38,783 nt of DNA from an uncultured Oscillospiraceae bacterium (GCA_910587285.1 CAJULM010000007.1:40383-79165), one strand, 5' to 3'. Counted from the first letter of the stretch, positions 23,051 to 30,654 are shown. A program made the numbers and translations. Notes: generated by a model from the letters alone, not told the origin.

Positions 23051-23083
23051 CGGGCCGAAATTGCCTCTTGCAATTTCGGCCCG
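23051..23083 (+). terminator. Hairpin after the radical SAM gene
   Basis: A 14-bp perfect inverted repeat (CGGGCCGAAATTGC / GCAATTTCGGCCCG) around CTCTT. The T-tract after it is poor (ATGTGTTAC). Its right arm overlaps the -35 box of the next promoter. Confidence 0.7.
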
Positions 23084-23095
23084 ATGTGTTACAAT
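23068..23095 (+). promoter_or_regulatory. Candidate promoter of the peptide/nickel ABC operon
   Basis: TTGCAA (23068-23073), 16 bp, TACAAT (23090-23095), about 60 bp before the lipoprotein gene. The -35 box is built into the right arm of the preceding hairpin, a compact arrangement. Confidence 0.55.
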
Positions 23096-23154
23096 GTCCC
23101 TGACAACTGAATAACGGTTGCGAGAAATGCAGTACAAGGAAAGGAAGAAGCAAA

Positions 23155-24744
23155 ATGCCCAAGTTTGTCAAACGGGCCCTTTTGCTGCTGGTCGTCATCG
23201 CCATGCTGCCGGCTTCACTGTACGGATGTACAGGAGGCACGGAGCCCACATCCGCCCCCTCTGGGGATGTGAGTAACAGCGGGAGCGAGGCGTCCGCTGC
23301 ACAATCGGGCGAGTTACCCGAAGGGAACTCAGTCACGGTAGGTATCGCACAGGATTTGAGCAGCCTGGATCCCCAGCTGGCCGCAACGGCGGGGGTGCGC
23401 GAGGTGCTGTTCAACATCTTCGAGGGACTGGTGAAGGCCAGCCCCGACGGCTCGGTGACTCCGGCCGTCGCCAGTGACTACGAGCTCTCTGAGGACGGAA
23501 AGACGTACACCTTCACCCTGCGGGAAGGCGTAACGTTCCACAATGGGGAGACAGTCACCGTAGAAGATGTGGTCTATTCCCTGGAACGCTGCGCCGGATC
23601 GGAGAACGATGGAACGCCTCTGGTCTCGGCGTTTTCTAATGCCGTGAGCATCGAAGCCGTGGACGAGAGCCACGTGGCCGTCACCCTGGCCGAGCCCAGC
23701 ACGGAGTTCATCAACGCCCTCACCTCCCCCGTCATCCCGGCGGGCTCCGGCCCCTCCATCACCGAGACCATGGTGGGCACCGGCCCCTTCCGCTTTGTGT
23801 CCTACGCCCCCCAGGACAACCTGGTGATGGAGAAGTACGACGGCTACTGGAACCAGGAGAAGGCCGCCAAGCTGGACCGGGTGACGTTCAAAATCATCCC
23901 CGACGTGAACTCCCTGGTGATCGGCCTGAAGGGGGAGACGCTGGACATGGTGGTCCACCTGCCCAACACCCTGCTGGGCGAGGTGGAGAACGAGTTCACC
24001 GTCCACCAGAACACCATGAACATCGTCCAGGCGCTGTACCTGAATAACGCGGTGGAACCCTTTGACAACGAGCTGGTCCGCCAGGCCATGTATTACGCCA
24101 TCGACGTGGACGAGATCATCGAGTTTGTGTGCTCGGGCGCGGGGGTGGCCACGGGCACCAGTATGTACCCCGCCCAGAGCAAGTATTTCATGCCCGAGCT
24201 GGCGGAAAACTATCAGAAGGACGTGGAAAAGGCCAAGGAGCTGCTGGCCCAGGCGGGCTATCCCGACGGCTTTACCATGACCATCACCGCCCCGTCCAAC
24301 TACGCCCAGCACATGGACACCGCCATGGTGCTCATCGAGCAGCTCAAGGCGGTGGGCATCACCGCAGAGCTGATCCCCGTGGAGTGGCAGAGCTGGGTGG
24401 ACGACGTGTACCGCGGCCGGAATTACCAGTCCACCGTGTGCGGCATCGCCGCGGACGATATGACGGCCCGGGAGATGCTGGTGCGCTACATGAGCGACAA
24501 CCGCAAGAACTTCATCGCCTTCAGCGACCCGGAGTACGACGAGGTGATGGCCCAGGCCATGGCCTCCACCGACGATGCGGAGCAGACCGCCCTGTACAAA
24601 CGGGCCCAGGAGATTCTCAACGAGCGGGCGGCCAGCCTGTGGCTTCAGGACGCCTGCGAGCTGGTGGTGATGAACCCGGAGCTGGAGGGGTTCACCTTCT
24701 ACCGCACCTATGTCATCGACATGGCGGCCATCAGCCGCAAATAA
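23155..24744 (+). CDS. Oligopeptide/nickel-type ABC substrate-binding lipoprotein
   Basis: A 529-residue extracytoplasmic binding protein of the SBP_bac_5 (OppA/DppA/NikA) family. A lipoprotein signal peptide ends in the lipobox LYGC (Cys25), followed by a Ser/Thr/Gly-rich tether (about 26-60). Mature domain landmarks include the DLSSLDPQLA start, YTFTLREGVTFHNGE and ETMVGTGPFRFVSY. It captures the solute outside the membrane and delivers it to the two permeases encoded next. ATG at 23155 with AAAGGAAG upstream. Codon choice in the first ~160 codons is less GC-rich than in the rest. Which peptide or metal it binds cannot be said. Confidence 0.93.
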   Translation: MPKFVKRALLLLVVIAMLPASLYGCTGGTEPTSAPSGDVSNSGSEASAAQSGELPEGNSVTVGIAQDLSSLDPQLAATAGVREVLFNIFEGLVKASPDGSVTPAVASDYELSEDGKTYTFTLREGVTFHNGETVTVEDVVYSLERCAGSENDGTPLVSAFSNAVSIEAVDESHVAVTLAEPSTEFINALTSPVIPAGSGPSITETMVGTGPFRFVSYAPQDNLVMEKYDGYWNQEKAAKLDRVTFKIIPDVNSLVIGLKGETLDMVVHLPNTLLGEVENEFTVHQNTMNIVQALYLNNAVEPFDNELVRQAMYYAIDVDEIIEFVCSGAGVATGTSMYPAQSKYFMPELAENYQKDVEKAKELLAQAGYPDGFTMTITAPSNYAQHMDTAMVLIEQLKAVGITAELIPVEWQSWVDDVYRGRNYQSTVCGIAADDMTAREMLVRYMSDNRKNFIAFSDPEYDEVMAQAMASTDDAEQTALYKRAQEILNERAASLWLQDACELVVMNPELEGFTFYRTYVIDMAAISRK

Positions 24745-24750
24745 CGCACA

Positions 24751-24793
24751 AAAGAGGGGGCGGGACCGCCTGCGGCGGCCCCGCCTCTTTTTT
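24751..24793 (+). terminator. Intra-operon terminator/attenuating hairpin
   Basis: AAAGAGG...GCGGG pairs with CCCCGCCTCTTT around a GC-rich loop, followed by TTT. Such hairpins between the binding protein and its permeases usually let the binding protein be made in excess, with partial read-through. Confidence 0.8.
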
Positions 24794-24816
24794 CAGGAGA
24801 GGAGGGACGCCCCGCC

Positions 24817-25758
24817 ATGGGAAAAGCGATGCTGAAGCGGCTGGGCCTGCTCATCGGCACCCTGCTGCTGGTGAGCGTGCTGGCCTTTACGGCCTTCTCC
24901 GTCATCCCCGGCGACCCCACGGACGCGGTGCTGGGCATCGAGGCCACCGACGAGCAGATCGCCGCCTTCCGCGCTCAGATGGGGTTGGACCTGCCCGTGT
25001 GGCAGCGGTACTGGAGCTGGCTGTCCGCGTTTGTCACCGGGGATTTCGGCCGCTCCTTCAAATTTGATATGCCGGTGGCCAAGCTGGTGGCGGACCGGGT
25101 CCAAGTCACCCTGCTGCTGGCCGGGGTGGCCTTTGCGCTCATCGCGGCCATCTCCCTGCCCTTGGGGCTGCTCGCCGCCCGCCGTCCGGGGGGGGTGGTG
25201 GACCGAATCATCACGGTGCTCACCCAGATCACCATGTCCGTGCCCAACTTCGTGCTGGGCATCGCCCTGATGTACTTTTTCGCCCTGGTGCTGAAGTGGT
25301 TCCAGCCGGAGTACGTCCCTCTGGAGCAGGGGCTGGGGCCCCACCTGCGCTTCCTGGTGTTTCCCGCCCTGGCCATCGCCCTGCCCAAGAGCGCCATGAC
25401 GGTGAAGCTGCTGCGGGGCTCCATTTTGGGCGAGCTGGACCAGGACTACATCCGCACGGCCTACAGCAAGGGGAACAGCCGCGCCGCCGTCCTGCGGCGG
25501 CACGTGCTGCGCAACGCCATGATTCCGGTGGTCACCTTTTTGGCCATGGCCATCGGGGACATCATGGCGGGCTCCATCGTCATTGAGCAGGTGTTCGGCA
25601 TCCCCGGTCTGGGCCGGATTCTCATCTCCTCCATCGGCAACCGGGACTACCCGGTGGTGCAGGCCGTGGTGGTGCTGCTGGCGGCGGTGGTGGTGGGATG
25701 CAACTTCCTGGCGGACCTGCTCTACCGGGTGATGGACCCCAGAATTGACGGGAGGTAG
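24817..25758 (+). CDS. Peptide/nickel ABC permease, DppB type
   Basis: A 313-residue membrane permease with about six helices. The first helix starts near residue 7 and is followed by the DppB-specific extracellular segment (PGDPTDAVLGIEATDEQI). The cytoplasmic EAA loop that docks on the ATPases is visible as YIRTAYSKGNSRAAVLRRH followed by VLRNAMIPVV. The C-terminal GIPGLGRILISSIGNRDYPVVQ is typical. ATG at 24817 with GGAGAGGAGGG upstream. Second gene of the operon. Confidence 0.95.
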   Translation: MGKAMLKRLGLLIGTLLLVSVLAFTAFSVIPGDPTDAVLGIEATDEQIAAFRAQMGLDLPVWQRYWSWLSAFVTGDFGRSFKFDMPVAKLVADRVQVTLLLAGVAFALIAAISLPLGLLAARRPGGVVDRIITVLTQITMSVPNFVLGIALMYFFALVLKWFQPEYVPLEQGLGPHLRFLVFPALAIALPKSAMTVKLLRGSILGELDQDYIRTAYSKGNSRAAVLRRHVLRNAMIPVVTFLAMAIGDIMAGSIVIEQVFGIPGLGRILISSIGNRDYPVVQAVVVLLAAVVVGCNFLADLLYRVMDPRIDGR

Positions 25759-25783
25759 TTCTTTTTCTCGAGAGAAAAAGAAC
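25758..25783. repeat. AT-rich perfect inverted repeat inside the ABC operon
   Basis: GTTCTTTTTCTC and GAGAAAAAGAAC form 12-bp arms around GA, starting at the last base of the DppB stop codon. The following ~40 bp (to about 25823) is also AT-rich and unlike the surrounding genes. It could be a small mobile repeat of the MITE/REP kind, an mRNA-processing site or a weak terminator. Confidence 0.75.
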
Positions 25784-25823
25784 CAAAAAGAGCTTTAGCT
25801 CGCTGCCAAAGGGGGCGAAACTT

Positions 25824-26666
25824 GTGGTTTTCCCACGACAACGAAACGATTCGACATTGAGGAAGCCGAGAAACTGGTATCTCACGATCGGCGCCGTTTT
25901 GACCGCCTGTATGCTGGCCTTCACCGCCCTGGGGCTGTTCTGGACGCCCTATGCCCCCTCCGCCATGAACGGCGCGGCCCGGAACGCCCCGCCCAGCGCG
26001 GCCCACCCCTTCGGCTGCGACGCCTACGGGCGGGACGTGCTCTCCCGCACCCTGGAGGGGGCGGGCGCCACCCTCACCATCGCCCTGGCGGTGCTGGCGG
26101 TGGGGGCGGTGTGCGGGCTGGTGGTCGGCGCGCTGTGCGGCTACTACGGCGGCCCCGCCGACGCCCTTGTCATGCGCCTGTGCGACTCCGTCGCCGCCTT
26201 TCCCAGCGTGCTGCTGGCCCTGGTGGTGCTGGCGGTCACCGGGCCGGGGCGGTACAACGTGATCGGGGCGCTGGGGGTGCTGTTCATCCCCAGCTTCGCC
26301 CGGCTGGTCCGGGGGGAGTTTCTCAAGTACCGGGACCGGGATTTCGTCAAGTCCGCCCGCCTCATGGGGGTGGGGGATATGCGGATCATCTTCGTCCATA
26401 TCCTGCCCAACCTCTGGCCCACCCTGCTGTCGGGGCTGACCATCGGCTTCAACAACGCGGTGCTGGCCGAGGCGTCCATGAGCTACTTGGGCATCGGCGT
26501 CAGCCCCACCGAGCCCAGCCTGGGGTATACGCTCAAGGACGCCCAGGGCAGCCTGTTCACCCTGCCCTGGTGCACGGTGTTTCCCGGCCTGGCGGCGGTG
26601 CTGCTGATTTTGGGCGTGGGCCTGGTGGGCGAGGGCATCCGGGAGAGAATGGGGGCGGCGTCATGA
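25824..26666 (+). CDS. Peptide/nickel ABC permease, DppC type
   Basis: A 280-residue permease. It has the expected N-terminal helix, the DppC landmark HPFGCDAYGRDVLSRTLEGA (about residues 60-80) and an EAA loop (FVKSARLMGVGDMRIIFVHI followed by LPN). The end is SYLGIGVSPTEPSLGYTLKDA. The GTG at 25824 is chosen because AAAGGGGG lies 8 bp upstream and the resulting N-terminus fits the family. The region just before it is the AT-rich repeat. The stop overlaps the start of the next gene. Confidence 0.94.
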   Translation: MVFPRQRNDSTLRKPRNWYLTIGAVLTACMLAFTALGLFWTPYAPSAMNGAARNAPPSAAHPFGCDAYGRDVLSRTLEGAGATLTIALAVLAVGAVCGLVVGALCGYYGGPADALVMRLCDSVAAFPSVLLALVVLAVTGPGRYNVIGALGVLFIPSFARLVRGEFLKYRDRDFVKSARLMGVGDMRIIFVHILPNLWPTLLSGLTIGFNNAVLAEASMSYLGIGVSPTEPSLGYTLKDAQGSLFTLPWCTVFPGLAAVLLILGVGLVGEGIRERMGAAS

Positions 26667-27472
26667 TGCTGGACATTCGGGACCTGTCCGTGGTCTTTAC
26701 CGACCGGGGGGCCCCCTTCACCGCCGTGGACAAATTCTCCCTCCGGATGGACCGGGGGGAGGTGGTGGGCGTCGTGGGCGAGTCCGGCTCGGGCAAATCC
26801 ATGACGGCCCACGCCCTGATGGGCCTGATCCGCCGCGCCCAGGTGTCGGTGAGCGGCAGCGCCCTCTTTGAGGGAACCGACCTGCTTACCCTGTCCCGGG
26901 AGGAGCTGCGTCAGTACCAGGGCCGGGACCTGTCCATCATCTTCCAGGAGCCCATGACCAGCCTGAACCCCACCATGCGCGTCGGCAGGCAGGTGGAGGA
27001 GGCGCTGCGCATCCACGAAAAGCTGTCTCCGGCGGAGCGTAAAGCAAAAGCGCTTGACGCCATGGCCCTGGCGGGCCTGCCCGACCCGGAGGGGCTGTAC
27101 CGCCAGTATCCCCACCAGCTGTCCGGCGGAATGCGCCAGCGGGTGATGATCGCCGCGGCGCTGGTGCTGCGCCCCCGGCTGCTCATTGCCGACGAGCCCA
27201 CCACGGCGTTGGACGTGACCATCCAGGCCCAGATTTTGGAGACGCTGAAGGAGGTCAACCGCCATGAGGGGGTGGCCATCCTGTTCATCTCCCACGATTT
27301 AGGGGTGGTGAAGGCGCTGTGCAGCCGGGTGGTGGTGATGAAGCAGGGGAAAATTGTGGAGTCCGGCCCGGTGGATCAGGTGTTTTACCACCCCCAGGAG
27401 GACTACACCAAGCTGCTCATCGCCTCCCGGCCCACCAGGAAAAAGCTGAGGGGAGGGGACGGCGATGGCTGA
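26663..27472 (+). CDS. Peptide/nickel ABC ATP-binding protein, DppD type
   Basis: A 269-residue ATPase. Walker A is GESGSGKSMTAHALMG, the Q-loop is IIFQEPMTSLNPT, the signature is LSGGMRQRVMIAAAL, Walker B is LLIADEPTTALDV and the switch His is in FISHDLGVVK. The C-terminus is the oligopeptide-type extension (VFYHPQEDYTKLLIASRP). The ATG at 26663 overlaps the DppC stop (ATGA); the ATG at 26666 is an alternative. It powers import together with the next gene. Confidence 0.95.
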   Translation: MMLDIRDLSVVFTDRGAPFTAVDKFSLRMDRGEVVGVVGESGSGKSMTAHALMGLIRRAQVSVSGSALFEGTDLLTLSREELRQYQGRDLSIIFQEPMTSLNPTMRVGRQVEEALRIHEKLSPAERKAKALDAMALAGLPDPEGLYRQYPHQLSGGMRQRVMIAAALVLRPRLLIADEPTTALDVTIQAQILETLKEVNRHEGVAILFISHDLGVVKALCSRVVVMKQGKIVESGPVDQVFYHPQEDYTKLLIASRPTRKKLRGGDGDG

Positions 27473-28190
27473 GCCCATGGTTCACATACGCGGATTAAAC
27501 AGCTGGTATGGCCGGGGGAGCGCCCGGAAGCAGGTGCTTCGGAACGTGTCCCTGGACCTGGCGCCCGGCCAGGCCTTGGGCATCGTGGGCGAGTCCGGCT
27601 CGGGCAAGTCCACCCTGGCCAAGTGTGTGCTGGGGCTGGTGACGGACATCACTGGCACGCTGACGGTGAATAGTCCCCGGCCTCAGATGGTGTTTCAGGA
27701 CCCCTATGGTTCGCTGAATCCGGCCAAAACGGTGGGCTGGATCCTGGAGGAACCCCTCCGGGCCGCCGGGGTGCGGGACCGTGCCCGCCTCCGCCGGGAG
27801 GTGGAGGAATTTCTCCCCTTGGTGGGTCTGGAAAAGGAGCACCTGAGCCGCAGGCCCGCCCAGCTCTCCGGGGGCCAGCGCCAGCGGGTGGCCATCGCCG
27901 CGGCGCTCATCCAGGGCGGCAAGCTCATCCTTCTGGATGAGCCTGTGTCCGCGCTGGACGTGACCCTTCAGGCCCAGATTTTGAAGCTGTTGGCGGACCT
28001 GCGGGCCCGGTTGGGGCTGTCCTACCTGTTTATCTCCCACGACCTGTCGGTGGTCTATCAGCTGTGCGACCGGGTCGCCGTGATGAACGGCGGCGAGATC
28101 GTGGAGGAGGGGGACGTGGACTGGCTCTACGACCACCCCAAGCACCCCTACACCCAAAAGCTGCTGGCCGCCTCCCTGGCGCTGGACTGA
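27465..28190 (+). CDS. Peptide/nickel ABC ATP-binding protein, DppF type
   Basis: A 241-residue ATPase, shorter than the usual DppF (about 320) because the C-terminal extension ends soon after HPKHPYTQKLLAASLALD. Walker A GESGSGKSTLAKCVLG, Q-loop MVFQDPYGSLNP, signature LSGGQRQRVAIAAALI, Walker B LILLDEPVSALDV and FISHDLSVVYQL are all intact. The ATG at 27465 overlaps the previous gene by 8 bp, with GAGGGGACGG upstream. Last gene of the importer operon. Confidence 0.95.
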   Translation: MAEPMVHIRGLNSWYGRGSARKQVLRNVSLDLAPGQALGIVGESGSGKSTLAKCVLGLVTDITGTLTVNSPRPQMVFQDPYGSLNPAKTVGWILEEPLRAAGVRDRARLRREVEEFLPLVGLEKEHLSRRPAQLSGGQRQRVAIAAALIQGGKLILLDEPVSALDVTLQAQILKLLADLRARLGLSYLFISHDLSVVYQLCDRVAVMNGGEIVEEGDVDWLYDHPKHPYTQKLLAASLALD

Positions 28191-28255
28191 GCCGGCCGCG
28201 CATCCGCCCGTCCGGGCGGCGGGCGTGTCCGGCGCATTCTCAAGACAAACGACAG

Positions 28256-28283
28256 CCGCCCCCCTGTGAAAACAAGGGGGCGG
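28256..28283. terminator. Terminator between the ABC operon and the minus-strand TauE gene
   Basis: CCGCCCCC / GGGGGCGG stem with a 12-nt loop, followed by TTGCCTGTTT on the plus strand. The minus-strand side is less convincing. Confidence 0.65.
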
Positions 28284-28304
28284 TTGCCTGTTTCGGTGCA
28301 AGGC

Positions 28305-29084
28305 TCAGGTGAAAAAATTAAAAATCAGGATGGCGGCGCCCAATATCACCAGCACCGCGCCGGTGGCCCGGTTGAGGACGATGGGGCTGGCCTTGTTGGC
28401 GAACCGGGCGGCGATGCGGGCCCACAGCAGGGTGGACAGCACGCACAGCGCCAAAATCCACAGGTTGGGCATACCGTCGATGACAAAGTGGCTGGCCGCG
28501 CCGGTGAAGGCGGTGAAGGCCATGATGAACACGCTGGTGCCCACGGCGGTCTTCAGCTCGTACCCCAGCACGCTGGTGAGGATGAGCAGCATCATCATCC
28601 CGCCGCCGGCCCCCACAAAGCCGCAGATAAAGCCGATCACCGCGCCGCACGCCACGGACTGGACGGCCCGCTTTCCGGGCTCTGCCGCCGCCATGGACTC
28701 CTTGGTGGTCATCACCGGCTTGACGAGGAACTTAATGCCCAGCATCAGCGTCATAAAGGTGGAAAAGCCCCCCATGGTGGCGGCGGGGAGCAGGCTGGAC
28801 ACCCAGCTGCCCACCAGGGTGAACGCCAGCACCGTCACCATCATCACCAGGCCGTTTTTCACGTCCAGGTTCTTGTTCTTGTGGTAGGTGTAGGCGGACA
28901 CGGCGCTGGCCAGCACATCGCTGGCCAGGGCGATGCCCACCGCCTCATAGGGCTCCACGTGGAGGAAGGTGATGAGCATGGGGCTGATGACGGCGGCGGC
29001 GCTCATGCCCGCGAAGCCGGTGCCCAGCCCCGCGCCGATTCCAGCCAGGAAACAAATGATAAAGGTAAACATAATGTAATTCAC
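28305..29084 (-). CDS. TauE/SafE family anion exporter (full length)
   Basis: A 259-residue membrane protein with about eight helices in two halves. Each half begins with a Gly-rich helix: GIGAGLGTGFAGMSAAA near residue 15 and GFICGFVGAGGGMMMLLI near residue 150. The family exports sulfite, sulfoacetate and related organic anions. The GTG at 29084 overlaps the MarR stop as GTGA, so it is translationally coupled to that gene; an ATG 12 bp further in is possible. Control by MarR in response to a small anionic ligand is likely but not shown. Confidence 0.92.
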   Translation of the reverse strand: MNYIMFTFIICFLAGIGAGLGTGFAGMSAAAVISPMLITFLHVEPYEAVGIALASDVLASAVSAYTYHKNKNLDVKNGLVMMVTVLAFTLVGSWVSSLLPAATMGGFSTFMTLMLGIKFLVKPVMTTKESMAAAEPGKRAVQSVACGAVIGFICGFVGAGGGMMMLLILTSVLGYELKTAVGTSVFIMAFTAFTGAASHFVIDGMPNLWILALCVLSTLLWARIAARFANKASPIVLNRATGAVLVILGAAILIFNFFT

Positions 29085-29512
29085 GTCTCCTCGTCATCCC
29101 GGAGATTCCGGGCAATTTTTTTTGCAATCTGCGCCATCAGCCGCAGCTCCTCCTGGGTGACGCCCCGGTTCAGCGCGGCGGTGAAGTCGCTCTGGGCCCG
29201 GGCCCCCTGGCGGATGATGTCCTGCGCGGCGGGCAGGGGGGTGAGGCGGAGCACCTTCCGGTTGCCGGGGGGGTGCCCGGCGGACAGCAGCCCCTTTTCC
29301 TCCAGGGCGTGGACCGCCGCCGACACGTGGGACTTGCTCCACCGCCGCAGCCGCACCGCCTCCGCCGCGGTGTTCCGGGTGGGGTTGTTGTGGAGAAACA
29401 GCAGCAGGTCCAGCTCCATCCGGGTCAGGCCGCAGGCCTGGGCCACCGGGTCCAGGGCCTGGTCGTAGCGCTTTTTAAAGATGAGCAGATTGTCCCAGAA
29501 CAGCTCAAACAT
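29081..29512 (-). CDS. MarR family transcriptional regulator
   Basis: A 143-residue winged-helix regulator. The recognition region reads VRLRRWSKSHVSAAVHALEEKG, followed by the wing GHPPGNRKVLRLTP. Flanking helices form the dimer interface. ATG at 29512 with AAAGGAGGG upstream. It is co-transcribed and coupled with the TauE gene. A palindrome overlapping the transcription start suggests autorepression, the usual mode for this family. Confidence 0.92.
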   Translation of the reverse strand: MFELFWDNLLIFKKRYDQALDPVAQACGLTRMELDLLLFLHNNPTRNTAAEAVRLRRWSKSHVSAAVHALEEKGLLSAGHPPGNRKVLRLTPLPAAQDIIRQGARAQSDFTAALNRGVTQEELRLMAQIAKKIARNLRDDEET

Positions 29513-29527
29513 GGCGGCCCTCCTTTT

Positions 29528-29577
29528 GTTCTAATTTGAACTATTTGCATTATAAAGCCCCGGCCCGGATTTGTCAA
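29528..29577 (-). promoter_or_regulatory. marR-tauE promoter with palindromic operator
   Basis: On the minus strand TTGACA (29572-29577), 17 bp, TATAAT (29549-29554): a perfect promoter. Just downstream, GTTC TAATTT GAAC (29528-29541) is a 14-bp palindrome placed where a bound repressor would block initiation. Confidence 0.85.
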
Positions 29578-29595
29578 GGGGGAAAGAGAAACAGC

Positions 29596-29651
29596 TTGCC
29601 ATGGGTGGGGCGGTATGATACAATACTATCATATATAGTGCCATCATACCG
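29596..29651 (+). promoter_or_regulatory. Promoter embedded in a nested palindrome
   Basis: TTGCCA (29596-29601), 17 bp, TACAAT (29619-29624). Overlapping the -10 and start region, CGGTATGAT (29611-29619) pairs with ATCATACCG (29643-29651), and inside it ACTAT (29625-29629) pairs with ATAGT (29635-29639). This could be an operator for a dimeric repressor or a 5' RNA hairpin. Confidence 0.6.
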
Positions 29652-29663
29652 GGGGTGAAGAAG

Positions 29664-30182
29664 ATGAAAAAGAGCGTAAAGGTGCTTTTGGGTGTGATTT
29701 TCGTCATTCTTCTGCTTATGGCGGCGGTTTTGCCCCAGATAAAACTCCTCACCCTGGGGGATGGGGAGCGCGTGCTGGTCTATATGCCCTCCTTGGGGCA
29801 GCGGCCCGGGGGTTCGTCCGGGGCGGATCTGGCGGAGGAGCTGTCCCAGGGCCTGGGCCCGGAGAACGAGCCGTTGGAGCAGCCCATCTCCGTCTGGCAG
29901 GGCAGGCCCGCCCTCGTGCGGGACACCTCAAGCTATTGGTTTGAGTTTTTGGGCCGGTCCCTGGACGAGCACAACTATCTCAGCTGCACGGTGACAACGC
30001 TGCGCTCCGTCACCTTTTTAGACGGGGACGGGGGGACGGCGGAAACCGTGCGCACCGGCACCTACCTGGGGGTGGAAAGCATAAACGACAGGGCGCGGGC
30101 GAGGGTCCTGTGGGACACCTTAGAGGAGACCTATGCCGACGGCCGGACGTATTTCGAGACAGGGCTGGAAACTCCCCCTTGA
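29664..30182 (+). CDS. Small membrane-anchored protein of unknown function
   Basis: I do not recognise it. The 172-residue product starts with a basic N-terminus and one long hydrophobic helix (about residues 4-25), uncleaved or a signal anchor, followed by an extracytoplasmic domain of mixed character. The ATG at 29664 is preferred over a GTG at 29655 because GGGGG lies 8 bp upstream. The stop codon lies inside the -35 box of the leuA promoter. Monocistronic. The leader palindrome suggests regulated expression. Confidence 0.7.
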   Translation: MKKSVKVLLGVIFVILLLMAAVLPQIKLLTLGDGERVLVYMPSLGQRPGGSSGADLAEELSQGLGPENEPLEQPISVWQGRPALVRDTSSYWFEFLGRSLDEHNYLSCTVTTLRSVTFLDGDGGTAETVRTGTYLGVESINDRARARVLWDTLEETYADGRTYFETGLETPP

Positions 30183-30208
30183 CAATTCCCCCGCCGCCAC
30201 GATATAAT
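30179..30208 (+). promoter_or_regulatory. leuA T-box transcript promoter
   Basis: Perfect TTGACA (30179-30184) and TATAAT (30203-30208) with an 18-bp spacer. The -35 box overlaps the preceding stop codon. Transcription should begin near 30215, just before T-box stem I. Confidence 0.9.
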
Positions 30209-30214
30209 AACCGT

Positions 30215-30654
30215 TAAGCAAAAGGCGCAGATGGGAAGAAGACGCGGCCCATCCCCCGCTCAGAGAGCCGGCGGCAGGTGCGAGCCGGCGGGGAAGCCGC
30301 GTGGATACTGGCCCCGGAGCCGCCAATCTGAACCCATGAGTAGGATTGGACGGATGATCCCGTTACAGGTCGCGGCCTTGCTGGAGGCCAAGAGCGCATA
30401 CTGGGAAACCATATGCGGAATTAGGGTGGTACCGCGGAATTAGAAGCGCGAAGCCGTTGCGAGCAGCGCGGATGGAGCGGAGCGAGGGGAAAAGCCCAGG
30501 GCCAACGGAGTTGGGCCGGGTTTTGCCTGAGTCGCAGCGAAGCCGCGCGTCGCGAGCAGGCGCAGCGTGACAATGCAGAAGCGCGGAGCCGTCACAGACG
30601 GCCCGGTGTAGCAGCATTATTTCGCCCCTGACATCATTGTCGGGGGCGCTTTTT
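30215..30654 (+). ncRNA. T-box leader of leuA with an enlarged antiterminator loop
   Basis: Stem I runs from CAGAT (30228-30232) to ATCTG (30326-30330), with ACGCGGC/GCCGCGT inside it and an AG-bulge-like CTCAGAGAGCC. The T-box AGGGTGGTACCGCGG (30423-30437) is perfect. The antiterminator can be drawn exactly: AGGG (30423-30426) with CCCT (30626-30629), the 7-nt bulge TGGTACC (30427-30433), and GCGGAAT (30434-30440) with ATTTCGC (30619-30625). The competing terminator is CGCCCCTGACA / TGTCGGGGGCG with TTTTT (30623-30654). A CTG in the specifier region (GATACTGGCC) fits leucine and leuA, though neighbouring triplets are not excluded by eye. Uncharged tRNA-Leu should allow read-through. Confidence 0.93.
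30441..30618 (+). repeat. Dispersed repeat, copy A, inside the T-box antiterminator loop
   Basis: This 178-nt stretch forms the apical loop of the antiterminator. It contains a core (30470-30531) whose first 30 bases match 32414-32443 at 27 positions, followed by a hairpin and GGTTTTGC. The words AGAAGCGCGAAGCCGT (30442-30457) and AGAAGCGCGGAGCCGT (30577-30592) differ at one base and are 135 bp apart, so the element looks like one unit plus the start of a second. Confidence 0.75.

Noticed and set aside
30318..30330. Reading the T-box specifier as TAC (Tyr) or ACT (Thr)
   Set aside because: Adjacent triplets in GATACTGGCC cannot be separated strictly by eye, but CTG (Leu) is in the window and is the only one that fits a leuA target.
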